Source: Archangium violaceum
GTDB taxonomy: Bacteria; Myxococcota; Myxococcia; Myxococcales; Myxococcaceae
Direction of reading: 5' to 3'
NCBI RefSeq assembly: GCF_016887565.1
Contig: NZ_CP069396.1
Coordinates: 10,336,001-10,400,000, forward strand
Length of the DNA stretch: 64,000 bases
Position 1 is the stretch's first letter. Each line of letters starts with the position of its first letter. The notes below the pieces were generated by a model. It was not told where the DNA came from. It saw nothing but the letters and a program-made list of their open reading frames with translations, and searched no databases. Below, in pieces: positions 31,931-40,027 of this stretch. A program made the translations under genes and the position numbers.

Positions 31931-32506
31931 TCAGCGAAGCTCGCGGAGGAAGCCCTGTTCGAGGTAGCGGGGTATTTTCTCACGCTCCCGGAGCACTCGA
32001 ACTCTCAGTTCGGGATCCTCGTTCCAGCGCTCTCGTGGGGTCCGGAAGTAATTGACAGCTCTTACCATCTTCTTCACGGACGGCCAGTAGCGTTCCAGGG
32101 TCATGAGGCACCGGCGAGCCGCGAAGAGCTTGGTGACCGCGATGACGCTACCGATGTTCTCCAAGCCCCATGCGCGCTCGATGATGGGCATTGCGAATTC
32201 GACGTTCTCCCCCGTGTTGGTCGATTTCTCCTCGGTGAGGATGTTCTCGTCAGGAACGCCGCGCTCCACGAGCAGCCGCCGCATGACTCCAGCTTCCGAC
32301 TCCATGAGCCTTCCAGTGAGCCCTCCCGTTGCGATGATCCTTCGGGCCAAACCGGTCCGCCACAGGTCCGCGGCAGCGTCGGCCAGAGACTCGCAGTGAT
32401 GGGGAGTGCCGAAAACGAACACCAGTTCCGCCGGCTCGAGTGGCGTGATCGGCATCACGTAGTCAGCGATCTCGCGAATTTCGTCTGGAGACAAATCGGT
32501 CCGCAA
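31931..32506 (-). CDS. YdcF/ElyC-like DUF218 protein, start region possibly frameshifted
   Basis: This is a cytoplasmic DUF218-fold protein of about 191 residues, related to YdcF. Visible motifs are LVFVFGTPHH near the N-terminus, IIATGG, the central STNTGENVEFA and VIAVTKLFAARRC. The YdcF biochemical role is unsettled (SAM or nucleotide binding suggested). The only standard start in frame is TTG 32506. Upstream the frame reads plausibly as ADSEFWQPTLLTRAF, and removing one G from the GGG next to ATGATG would join it to an ATG. A one-base insertion may thus have damaged the true start. G+C looks lower than in neighbours. A second copy of its last codons flanks msrA. Confidence 0.65.
   Translation of the reverse strand: MRTDLSPDEIREIADYVMPITPLEPAELVFVFGTPHHCESLADAAADLWRTGLARRIIATGGLTGRLMESEAGVMRRLLVERGVPDENILTEEKSTNTGENVEFAMPIIERAWGLENIGSVIAVTKLFAARRCLMTLERYWPSVKKMVRAVNYFRTPRERWNEDPELRVRVLREREKIPRYLEQGFLRELR
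31941..31963. repeat. Copy 2 of the 23-bp repeat flanking msrA
   Basis: This is the 3'-coding end of the YdcF-type gene and is nearly identical to 31104-31126. The two direct copies are 837 bases apart and enclose msrA, which suggests a past tandem duplication or an insertion beside ydcF. Confidence 0.6.
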
Positions 32507-32619
32507 AGAGAATGCTCTCGTAAGCAGGGTAGGCTGCCAGAACTCACTGTCAGCCCATCATGGGTCCGTCCCAACCCTACACCGCACCGGGAGGTGGAGG
32601 CATCTGCACGGCATTAGCC

Positions 32620-33070
32620 GTGTCCGAAAGCCCGCTGACACCGTTCGCCGAAGGGATCTGGTTGAGCGCCGCGCCCATGAGCGCTCTCGGAATGCAGCTC
32701 ACCTCCACGATGACGGTGATCCGTCTCGGAGACGGGAGCCTGCTCCTCCATTCGCCGGTGGCGATGACGCCGGAGCGCCGCGCGGCCGTCGAGGCGCTCG
32801 GACGCGGACCTCGTGCACAACATCGGTCGGCCTGAGCATCGGTGGACCAGGCTCTACACGCGGACCATGGGCTTCCATGACCGCGTCGCCCTGAGCCGGA
32901 TGATTCGTTGGACGGCGTTCTCCGATCGAGCCGCCGCGCGCAGGAGTCTTGAAGCCGTGCTGGCGCATCCGTTCGAGCGAATCGTCGTCGGGCACGGAGC
33001 TCCGCTCGGGGAGGGCGGTCGCGCCGCGCTCGCGCGGGCCTACGCGTGGTTGTTGCCGGCCACGGCGTAG
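32620..33070 (+). pseudogene. DUF4336-like metallo-hydrolase with an internal deletion
   Basis: The first part (32620 to about 32804) encodes AEGIWLSAAPMSALGMQL and then LGDGSLLLHSPVAMTPERR, the N-terminus of a DUF4336 (metallo-beta-lactamase-like) protein. It then shifts frame directly into ADLVHNIGRPEHRWTRLY and a normal C-terminus with IVVGHGAPL, ending at 33070. The central part of the fold, probably some 75-90 residues, is missing and the two halves are out of frame. It is therefore a deletion pseudogene. The two fragments show no other damage, so the loss may be recent. Confidence 0.7.
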
Positions 33071-33108
33071 CGACGCCTCAGGTTCTGCCGGGCTTGCCCG
33101 CTCCCACC

Positions 33109-33900
33109 TCAGCTGATGGTGGTGACGAGGCCTCCCTCGGCACGGAGCACCGCGCCGTTCGTCGCGGCGGACAGGGGGCTGGCCAGATAGGCGACCAGGC
33201 TGGCGATCTCCCCCGGATCGATCATCCGCTGCAGGAGCGAGGCCGACCGGTGCCTGGCGAAGAACTCGGCCACGATCTTATCGGCCGGGGCCTCGGGCTC
33301 AGTGGACACGCTGCGCAGGAAGTCGACGATGCCCTCCGAGTGCGTGGGTCCGGGTAGCACCGAGTTGACCGTCACCTTCGTGCCCTTCGTCAGGTTGGCG
33401 AGACCCCGCGAGATGGAGAGCTGCGCCGTCTTGGTCGTCGCGTAGTGGATCATGTCCGGAGGAATGGTGAGCGCGGACTCGCTGGAGATGAAGATGATGC
33501 GTCCCCAGTTGCGCTTCAACATGTCCGGGAAGTAGGCCCGCGACAGCCGCACGCCGCTCATCACATTGATGTTGATGTAGGAAAGCCAGTCGGCATCGGT
33601 GATCTCGGCGAAGGGCTTGCTCTCGTAGATGCCCAGGTTGTTGACGAGAATGTCGACGTCGCTCGCCTCCTTCTGGATCAAGGCCGCGCCCTCGGCGGTC
33701 GCCGCATCCGCCAGCACGCCGCGGATGTGCTTGCCGCCGGAGGAGCGGATGTCCTCCACCGCTCGGTCGAGCCTGGCCCGCGCGCGGCCGGTGATGATGA
33801 CCTCGGCGCCCTCGACCGCCAGCGTCCGCGCGATCTCGAGGCCGATGCCGGCCGTGGCGCCAGTGACCAGCGCGGTCTTCTTGTTCAATTGCAGGTCCAT
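33109..33900 (-). CDS. Short-chain dehydrogenase/reductase
   Basis: This 263-residue classical SDR has the cofactor motif TGATAGIG, LVNNLGIYE, the catalytic Ser in FISSESA and YATTK. ATG 33900 follows GGGAG at six bases; the longer frame upstream lacks a site. It is divergent from a LysR gene 126 bases away. The intervening DNA has a cluster of TTCAC/GTGAA half-sites, so the LysR is its likely regulator. The substrate is unknown. Confidence 0.9.
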   Translation of the reverse strand: MDLQLNKKTALVTGATAGIGLEIARTLAVEGAEVIITGRARARLDRAVEDIRSSGGKHIRGVLADAATAEGAALIQKEASDVDILVNNLGIYESKPFAEITDADWLSYININVMSGVRLSRAYFPDMLKRNWGRIIFISSESALTIPPDMIHYATTKTAQLSISRGLANLTKGTKVTVNSVLPGPTHSEGIVDFLRSVSTEPEAPADKIVAEFFARHRSASLLQRMIDPGEIASLVAYLASPLSAATNGAVLRAEGGLVTTIS

Positions 33901-33980
33901 GAGAACTCCCAGTCGGGTTTGAGGAAGGGGCGGCGTGAGCCGTGCCGTGGTGCTGACGGAATAACCCTTGCGTGCCGGGA

Positions 33981-34024
33981 TGAACATTCACAGGATGGTT
34001 GCAATACTTGTGAACGGGATTCAC
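33981..34024. promoter_or_regulatory. Cluster of TTCAC/GTGAA half-sites
   Basis: TGAA-CA-TTCA (33981-33990), TTCACA (33987-33992), TGTGAA (34009-34014) and TTCAC (34020-34024) form overlapping inverted repeats. TTCACA-N16-TGTGAA and GTGAA-N5-TTCAC are both symmetric. They lie immediately before the LysR start in the divergent gap and probably form its operator. Confidence 0.45.
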
Positions 34025-34026
34025 GA

Positions 34027-34947
34027 ATGGCGCGCATCCTCATGGAGCGCTCCGGCGAACTGGAGGTCTTCCTGCGAGTGGTGCAGGAGGGGGGATTCTC
34101 CGCGGCCGCCAGGAGCGTGGGCCTCACTCCGTCGGCGGTCAGCAAGCTCATCACCCGGCTGGAGACCCGGCTGGGCGCCCGCCTCTTCATGCGGACGACC
34201 CGGGCGCTGAGCCTCACCGAGGAAGGTGAGGCCTACTACCGGGCGGGACAGCGCATTCTCCAGGAGTTGAACGAGGCCGAGCAGGCCGCCGCCGCGGGCG
34301 CGGTACGGGGCCGCCTGCGCGTCAATGCGTCGCTTCCTTTTGGCTCCCAGTTCGTCGTCCCCGCCCTTCCCTCCTTCCTCGCGCGCTACCCCGACGTCAT
34401 CGTGGATCTTAGCTTGACCGATGACGTGGTCGACCTGCTCGCCCAGAAGACCGATGTCGCCATTCGCACGGGCGACCTGCCCGACAGCGCGCTGCTCGCG
34501 CACAAGCTCGGGCAGAGCCGCCGCGTCATCTGCGCCTCACCCGCCTACCTCCAGCACAAGGGCACGCCGAAGACGCCAGACGAGCTTCGACACCACGACT
34601 GCGTGACCTTCAACTTCCGGCGCGCCCGCAGTGGCTGGCCCTTCCGGGAGGCGGGCGGCATCACTCAACAGGTCGTCGCGGGAAGCGTGCAGGTGAACAA
34701 CGGCGAGACCCTGAAGCAGATGCTCCTGAACGGGGTGGGCATCGGCCGCCTGGGCCTGTGGCATGTGGCCGCGGAGCTCGAGGCCGGCCGCCTCGTCCCC
34801 CTGCTGGAGAAATACAATCCGGGCGACCTGGAGCTGATCCACGCCGTCCATGTAGGAGGCGGGCAGGTCCCGCACCGCGTGCGTGCCTTCATCCGCCACA
34901 TGGTGGACACGATGAAGGCCTCGCCGCTGGCGGGTGGGTCCCGGTGA
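34027..34947 (+). CDS. LysR-family transcriptional regulator
   Basis: This 306-residue protein has an N-terminal winged HTH (about 8-65, with FSAAARSVGLTPSAVSK) and an effector-binding domain (about 95-295). ATG 34027 is chosen; MERSGELEVFLR from ATG 34042 is an alternative, and neither has a strong ribosome site. It is divergent from an SDR gene and overlaps no other gene. LysR proteins in this arrangement usually regulate the divergent gene. Confidence 0.9.
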   Translation: MARILMERSGELEVFLRVVQEGGFSAAARSVGLTPSAVSKLITRLETRLGARLFMRTTRALSLTEEGEAYYRAGQRILQELNEAEQAAAAGAVRGRLRVNASLPFGSQFVVPALPSFLARYPDVIVDLSLTDDVVDLLAQKTDVAIRTGDLPDSALLAHKLGQSRRVICASPAYLQHKGTPKTPDELRHHDCVTFNFRRARSGWPFREAGGITQQVVAGSVQVNNGETLKQMLLNGVGIGRLGLWHVAAELEAGRLVPLLEKYNPGDLELIHAVHVGGGQVPHRVRAFIRHMVDTMKASPLAGGSR

Positions 34948-34995
34948 GCCCGAAGGCGCAACCTCGAGCACGGCCACCGCAAGCCGTGCCGAGCC

Positions 34996-35385
34996 TCAAG
35001 AGGTGGAGCGCCCGCCAATTTCCGGGAAGCGCTCGTAGGCCCGTTTGAGCGCGTCCAGGTGGGCGGGGTTGTCCAGGTCGAGCGGCGCGTCGGTGAGCCG
35101 CCACCACAGGTGGAACATGAGCGGCAATGGGGCTCGCCCGAAGAGGTGCACCATCGAGACCCGGGTCCCCAGCGCGTCCACGAGTTGATCAGCTTGCTCG
35201 AGCGCGCGCCGCCACTGCCGGGAGTTCCTGGGAAGATCATCCGCTACCTCGCCGAGGGGTTGCAGCACGACGATGTCCGGGTCCCCCCCACGCGTCCCTC
35301 CAGGGCCTCGATGATGGCGGGGGGCGGCACGTTAAATGGAACAGGTGGGCCATGCCTTGCGCGTAGACGGACAGGCTACCATCAG
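34996..35385 (-). pseudogene. Frameshifted remnant of an unrecognised gene
   Basis: Three reading frames give one continuous-looking protein: SLSVYAQGMAHLFHLT, then PVPFNVPPPAIIEALEG, then DPDIVVLQPLGEVADDLP and on to the stop at 34996. The second switch coincides with a run of seven C (seven G on the coding strand) at 35283-35289, where one extra base would restore the frame. The N-terminus is missing. I do not recognise the family. The similarity of codon use across the joins is the evidence that these belong together. Confidence 0.45.
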
Positions 35386-35488
35386 GCTGGCCGCCACCTC
35401 GGACGCTCTGCGCCTGGGGCACCGGTCCTGTTCGAGAATCGCGAGCGGGTTTAGCACCGAACGTGGAGTGCAGAGGAACAGCGCAGGG

Positions 35489-36346
35489 TCATCGGCGTCG
35501 TGAGCGCGAGGGCGGATCTCGGTCGCCATAAAGAACGAAGGCGGGGCTGAGGGGCAGGGGGGCGTGCGGGATGAGCGTCTCGACGAGGAAGCCATTGTCG
35601 CAGTACTCTGCGGCCTCGCCGCCGAACACTAGGCGCACTGCCTCCGCCTTCACGTCCCCGCTCAGGAACGAGGCGTCCTGGCCAGCCACCATCGCGAGCA
35701 CCACGTAGGCCGGGTGGGCGCGCCACCGGGTGAGGAGCCCTCCAGGGTACTGGCGCGTGAATGTTTCTCCGCCCACAGCCGCGAGCCAGGCTCGGAGCGC
35801 CTCCTCCTCTGGCCCCGAAGAGGCTATCTCTGACACCCACAGCTCCGGCCAGCGCTCGCGAGCGAGCCGGGCTGCGGGGCCCGGGTCGACGCGTCGGAAG
35901 CACACCTCCAGCCGCTCCATGGGCGGCTCCGCTCCTCGCCACAGGCGCTGCCAGTTGTGGCTGCCGCCCAGGCCCGACTGCTCGAAGCCCCCCCGCGCAT
36001 CCGCCTCGAACAGGAACTCCCCGGTGCTATCGTAGAGGTTGTACTGGAAACCCACCGTGCCGAGCTGCTCGGTGAGGCGCGCCAGGAGCGGTGCCTCCCC
36101 TTCCATGAGCAATTCGTAGGGCGCGCTCCGCAGGGCGCACCAGCCCGGCAAGGCGAGAAAGCCCGCGAGACCCCAGCGGGGGACGTCCTCGCCATGCCCG
36201 TACTGCATCGGATCGTAGGGCTCGGGCGTGCGCGGCGGGGGACGCACCTGGTGGCGCCCGGCCTCCTCGAGCAGCCGCTCCACCGCCGCTTCGAGCCGCC
36301 CGAGATCCGCCGTCTGCACGAAGGCGACGTTCATCCATTTTCCCAT
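35489..36346 (-). CDS. Hypothetical protein, 285 residues
   Basis: This is a soluble protein with no signal peptide or membrane segment. It has Trp/Tyr-rich stretches (GLAGFLALPGW, VGFQYNLYDSTGEFLFEAD, GGSHNWQRLW) suggesting a compact alpha/beta fold, and a basic tail (RSRRR). No catalytic motif is recognised. ATG 36346 follows GAGGTG at five bases; ATG 36334 is an alternative. It sits in a stretch of truncated genes on the same strand. Such orphan cytoplasmic proteins in accessory islands are often immunity-type proteins, but nothing here proves it. Confidence 0.6.
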   Translation of the reverse strand: MGKWMNVAFVQTADLGRLEAAVERLLEEAGRHQVRPPPRTPEPYDPMQYGHGEDVPRWGLAGFLALPGWCALRSAPYELLMEGEAPLLARLTEQLGTVGFQYNLYDSTGEFLFEADARGGFEQSGLGGSHNWQRLWRGAEPPMERLEVCFRRVDPGPAARLARERWPELWVSEIASSGPEEEALRAWLAAVGGETFTRQYPGGLLTRWRAHPAYVVLAMVAGQDASFLSGDVKAEAVRLVFGGEAAEYCDNGFLVETLIPHAPLPLSPAFVLYGDRDPPSRSRRR

Positions 36347-36653
36347 GGGACACCTCGGCTTTCCCCGGCCGCCTCACGCGCCAGGCCGGGGGCCAGGAGT
36401 CTGGCGTCAACAGACCGGAGAGTGGAAGAGGATGGAAGCGACGGATGCTGTGAAGCAGGTCGGGCTCTGCCCGGCCGTCCGCAACGACATCCTCCAGGCA
36501 GACGTAGTTGGCGACGAGCTCGGGGAATGCCTCATCCGGCAGCAGGCCGATGGCGCGGTCCAGCCAGACACGGAGCCCGGTGCCATCGAGCTTGTGGGCA
36601 TGGGCGCGCACCTTCGCGCGGTCGAACCGGGGCATCTTCTCGCGCCGGCTCAT
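36347..36653 (-). pseudogene. N-terminal part of a truncated gene
   Basis: ATG 36653 begins MSRREKMPRFDRAKVRAHA, followed by about 60 well-composed residues (LRVWLDRAIGLLPDEAF, ANYVCLEDV). After the phrase SIRRFHPLPLS the sequence loses protein-like character and runs, without a stop, far into the next gene in another frame. A C-terminal half therefore seems to have been deleted at the junction with the 285-residue gene. Its ATG overlaps the stop of an upstream fragment (ATGA), so the two were once an operon. Confidence 0.45.
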
Positions 36654-36820
36654 CGGTCGAACGCCGCCTTGGCTCGGACCATGTGGAAGCCCTTCGGTCG
36701 CCAACCGTCGAGCCGGGCACCCAGCGCGTCGGGATCCTCGTCGTATATCTTCATGCGCGTCAGGCAGTACACCTGCCGCGCGCTCCCCTTCCAGGACCCG
36801 CTGTGTCCTGTGACAACTCA
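36650..36820 (-). pseudogene. C-terminal fragment of a lost gene
   Basis: A short open frame ends KIYDEDPDALGARLDGWRP followed by KGFHMVRAKAAFDR and a TGA that overlaps the next ATG. It starts abruptly after an in-frame TGA with no start codon and no ribosome site, so only the end of a longer protein survives. The family is not recognised. Confidence 0.4.
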
Positions 36821-36848
36821 CGTCATGTCACGACGGGAGGTGATTGCC

Positions 36849-37532
36849 GTGTGTCTGTCCGTGGCTCCCGACAAGAAACCGGTGGAGTCGCTGGTGGCCA
36901 CCTTGGAGGATGTGTACGAGGCCGTGGGGCGCATGGCTCACGCCTTGTCATCCGTGCCCGAGCCTCTCCGCCTCCGGTGGCACTCGGGATGGGGACTGGC
37001 GGGGGGCGCCGCGGTGGGCGCCCTGCTCTTCGCCCTGGTTCATCTGGCTTCCGTGTCCCAATCTTCGAGCGGTCCGGAGCCTGTAGCGAACACCCCGCCA
37101 GCGCCAACGAGCCACGATGGCCAAGGCGAACCGACGGCTATTGGAAGGCCGGACCCCGTCAACGACGGTTGGCTCTCGGACAGCACGTCCCAAGGAGAAC
37201 ACGTGCTCGCCCGACCACTCCCGCGCGAGCCCCTCAAAGGACAGAAACGTCCACCCTGCACACGCTACACCGAGGTCGAGCTCATCGGCGCCTGCTGGGT
37301 GCCTCATAAGCTGAAGGCCCCCTGCCCGGATAACCTCTATGAGCACCAGGGCGAGTGCTACTTGCCCATGTTCAGCGTGAAGCCGCCACCCAGTCGCTCG
37401 GGCAGTGAGCGCGTCAGCGGCCCTCCTCGGCCCCTTCGGCTCGGGCGTCCTGAAGCCATGAGGAGAAGCGAAACGCGGTCCGAAGGCCCTCGTAGCCTGA
37501 TGCTTGTTATCGCCAGGGCTCTTTATCCCTGA
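36849..37532 (+). CDS. Membrane protein of the kind found beside myxobacterial kinases
   Basis: This is a 227-residue protein with a short cytoplasmic N-terminus, one transmembrane helix (about 50-70, GLAGGAAVGALLFALVHLA), a Pro/Ser linker and a Cys-rich C-terminal motif (RPPCTRY, GACWVPHKLKAPCPD, GECYLPM). I recall similar C-terminal motifs in myxobacterial proteins encoded next to Ser/Thr kinases, but no kinase is adjacent here, so it may be orphaned by local decay. GTG 36849 is preferred because GGGAGG lies eight bases upstream; ATG 36825 is in frame. The last 40 residues look less constrained. Confidence 0.55.
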   Translation: MCLSVAPDKKPVESLVATLEDVYEAVGRMAHALSSVPEPLRLRWHSGWGLAGGAAVGALLFALVHLASVSQSSSGPEPVANTPPAPTSHDGQGEPTAIGRPDPVNDGWLSDSTSQGEHVLARPLPREPLKGQKRPPCTRYTEVELIGACWVPHKLKAPCPDNLYEHQGECYLPMFSVKPPPSRSGSERVSGPPRPLRLGRPEAMRRSETRSEGPRSLMLVIARALYP

Positions 37533-37835
37533 CTTCTACCGTTTGAGACCTCGGGACCATCTCGGTAGACCGGACTATCTCATCATGTTCTCCAGCGGAG
37601 AACATGTCGGGCGCTCGTGGGGCCATTACCGCTTTCGCTCGGGCCCTAGTCTCTGAACCTTGCTGACCCCTCGGGACGAAACGTCCCTGCATGTCAGCCT
37701 TGGCTGCCGGTTGCCCTTCCCATGGGTTTTCCGGCAATTCACCCGATTGTCATTTGCTGCTCACGCAGCAACGGGCCTGTCAATAAGCCAGCCTTCGGAC
37801 CGCATCAAAACAGTAGGACTCCACTCATGCGACTG
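37533..37835. other. Convergent intergenic region with three hairpins
   Basis: No gene is seen. Inverted repeats are present: TCTACCG (37535-37541) with CGGTAGA (37563-37569); a perfect 10-bp stem with an AGC loop (37584-37593 with 37597-37606); and TTGCTG (37754-37759) with CAGCAA (37766-37771). None has a T tract. They may end transcription from both converging genes. G+C is lower than in flanking core genes. Confidence 0.45.
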
Positions 37836-39620
37836 TCAAGTCGCGCGTCTCGCGCCCACCACGGAGCGCTGGGTAATGTCGAGCACTGGCAGATACCGCG
37901 CGGTCTTGGGTTCGAACTGATGCACGATGGCGCTGCTATAGACCGTCGGCGTCAACATGCGGCCCAGCTCAATCACGAGCGCCACCGGTGCGGTCGTCAC
38001 GATGTGAATCGATGCGGCAGGATGCCTCTTCTGGAGGTGCAGGAGTGCGGCCCTGAGCTGCGCCACGGCCTGGGGCCCTTCCTCCGGGAGCAGGGGGCGC
38101 CGTCGTGACGGCTGCAATCGGTAGGTATGGGCCTTGATGCTGGATGCGAGAGCGCGAAGTGACTCCTCGGCAATGGCTGTCATGCCTTCGATTGCGAGCA
38201 ACACATCCTGCTTATCCGTCCCTCCTCCCGACATCCATGAAAGCTTGTAGCAGGGTTCCTTGACTGCCCTGGGCTCCAGTCCTGTGCCCGAGAATGGAAC
38301 CCAGCGGTGAAGGTTTGGATCGAGCTGATGAATCTGGATGGGACGAGCCCGAGCCATGCTGTCCAGGCAGCGGCCAAGATAGGCCGCAGCGGGATAGGGC
38401 AGCGTCGCGAAGACATGCAGGGTTCCCTGAATCGTGTTCAGCGCCTGCTCCACTCCGCGCTCGAGTTCGAGCAGGGTCTTTTCCCAGGCCAGCTTGTTGA
38501 CCGTGGCAGCGCGCAGACGCATGGACCTGTCAGAAGGGAGCCGCGGCGGGACTTTCACCACGAGGCCTGATGCGAAACCCACCGGAGGGCTGAATGACTG
38601 CTCGAAGCTCACGACCAGGGCGCCATCGTCCCATTCCGGTCGAACCGTGTTCCGGATGCGCTCCTGCCAGCCCGCCAGCGCGTCTCCCTGGAGGCAGTCG
38701 AGAAATCGCGAGTACCCTTCAGCCAAGGACCCCAGGGTGGCGGCCTTCTCCTCCTCGACGGCGATGCTCTCGCCATAGGCGTAGTAGCCACGGTGTGGAA
38801 TCCGAACCGCATCCAGGTACGTGGAGAAGTCGCCCAGGCGCTTTCCATAGGCGGCTTCGAACAGGGCCTCGAAGCGGTTGACCGCGTCGCGAGTCCAGGA
38901 GCGCCTCAGCCGCTCCTCGCCCTCCTCCACGCGACTGAGGAGCGGGAACAGGGCAAGTGGACGGGCCGGGTCGACTCCTCGCTTCAGTTCCACCGCCTGC
39001 CGCCCGAACTCCGTCACCCCGTGCAGCGACTGCTGGTTGAGCGTGAACGCCAGGACCAGCTTGTCAGGCAGAATCACCGTCGACACACTCCCGAGGTCCG
39101 AAATCCCCGTGCGAGAGTCGAGCAGGACATAGTCGTATCGCTGCTTCCACTCGGCCGCGAGCCGGGTGAATGCCTCTCCGCGTTCCTCGTAGAATCGAAC
39201 CCATGGGAAGTCGTGGACGCGCCTGGCATAGTCGCTGTCGAAGAGCCCCGCGCTCCAGAAGTCCAGCTTCGCCGCCGCGGCGGCTGTCGGCGCCCGGACA
39301 CGAACGGAGTAGCCATACCGGTCCGATTCCAAGACCGACGTGACTGCATCCTGAACCTTCTCCCCTCCAGAAAGCCTGCTGGCGATCTCGACAAAGGCGT
39401 CGATGGTCCCCCGCTGCCTCGAGAAAGGCTTCTGGCGTGGCCTGCCTTTACGCGGCGGCTCCGGGTCGAGAAAGTACCGGTGGAGACCTGGGGCTTCGAG
39501 GTCGAAGTCGACGACGAGCACACGCCGCCCTTGTTGCGCGAGCAGCGTGGCCACGTTCGCGACAGCCATCGAGCGGCCGACACCTCCCTTGTAGGAGTAG
39601 AAGGAGATGATCTCACCCAT
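37836..39620 (-). CDS. KGGVGR-motif ATPase fused to a SAVED domain
   Basis: This 594-residue protein has a ParA/MinD-type P-loop NTPase (about 1-330) whose Walker A is the variant KGGVGRS (K11-S17), with VDFDLEAPGLHRY and DSRTGISD as switch and Walker B elements. Residues about 394-590 match a SAVED domain with two halves: LHVFATLPYPAAAYLGR and IHIVTTAPVALVIELGR, ending in RYLPVLDI. SAVED domains bind cyclic oligonucleotides in CBASS and some type III CRISPR effectors. KGGVGR NTPases are known from multi-gene bacterial conflict systems. ATG 39620 overlaps the upstream stop by one base. No CD-NTase or CRISPR locus is near, so the signal source is unknown. Confidence 0.78.
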   Translation of the reverse strand: MGEIISFYSYKGGVGRSMAVANVATLLAQQGRRVLVVDFDLEAPGLHRYFLDPEPPRKGRPRQKPFSRQRGTIDAFVEIASRLSGGEKVQDAVTSVLESDRYGYSVRVRAPTAAAAAKLDFWSAGLFDSDYARRVHDFPWVRFYEERGEAFTRLAAEWKQRYDYVLLDSRTGISDLGSVSTVILPDKLVLAFTLNQQSLHGVTEFGRQAVELKRGVDPARPLALFPLLSRVEEGEERLRRSWTRDAVNRFEALFEAAYGKRLGDFSTYLDAVRIPHRGYYAYGESIAVEEEKAATLGSLAEGYSRFLDCLQGDALAGWQERIRNTVRPEWDDGALVVSFEQSFSPPVGFASGLVVKVPPRLPSDRSMRLRAATVNKLAWEKTLLELERGVEQALNTIQGTLHVFATLPYPAAAYLGRCLDSMARARPIQIHQLDPNLHRWVPFSGTGLEPRAVKEPCYKLSWMSGGGTDKQDVLLAIEGMTAIAEESLRALASSIKAHTYRLQPSRRRPLLPEEGPQAVAQLRAALLHLQKRHPAASIHIVTTAPVALVIELGRMLTPTVYSSAIVHQFEPKTARYLPVLDITQRSVVGARRAT

Positions 39621-40027
39621 CAGTGAAGCACCTCGACCGACCCGAACGCCGGGAAGCGACGCGTCGAGCCCTGGTCCGGCAGTGCTTCGCTGACGGAGCC
39701 CTTCCCTAGAGGAGGCGAGACCTCGCGTTCGCGAACGGCATCGACATGCTCTCGGAGGACATCGACCACTGCCTCCAGTGACAACGCTTCTCCAAGCCGC
39801 GCACGGATGTCGCCAGCCCCGGGTGCGACACGCTCCGCGAGGAACCTGCGATATCGCCGGAGGACCTCCGCATGGGACACCGGTGGGTCGGCCGTCTCGG
39901 CGCGGAGTATCAACAGCATGAGCACCAGCGGTTCGAGCACATCCACGCCCCCCCAGCCCCTGGGGTTCTTGAGCACCTGGTCGAGCTTCTCGTCGAGCCT
40001 CTCCGTGAGAGTCTTCCGCGCCGTCAT
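39620..40027 (-). CDS. Small helical protein of the KGGVGR-SAVED operon
   Basis: This 135-residue protein is of unknown family. It is predicted mostly helical and amphipathic: an N-terminal helix (TLTERLDEKLDQVLKN), a hydrophobic helix (LEPLVLMLLILRAE), then charged helices (HAEVLRRYRRFLAER, LEAVVDVLREHVDAVRE) and a loose tail. It could be an adaptor or death-like interaction domain linking the papain-fold protein to the ATPase. ATG 40027 overlaps the upstream gene's stop (ATGA), and its own TGA overlaps the ATPase ATG (TGATG). Such tight coupling implies stoichiometric production. Confidence 0.7.
   Translation of the reverse strand: MTARKTLTERLDEKLDQVLKNPRGWGGVDVLEPLVLMLLILRAETADPPVSHAEVLRRYRRFLAERVAPGAGDIRARLGEALSLEAVVDVLREHVDAVREREVSPPLGKGSVSEALPDQGSTRRFPAFGSVEVLH

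Noticed and set aside
36027-36653. Single 208-residue gene covering the whole open frame
   Set aside because: It would overlap the 285-residue gene by over 300 bases in another frame, and the overlapped part is low-complexity shadow.
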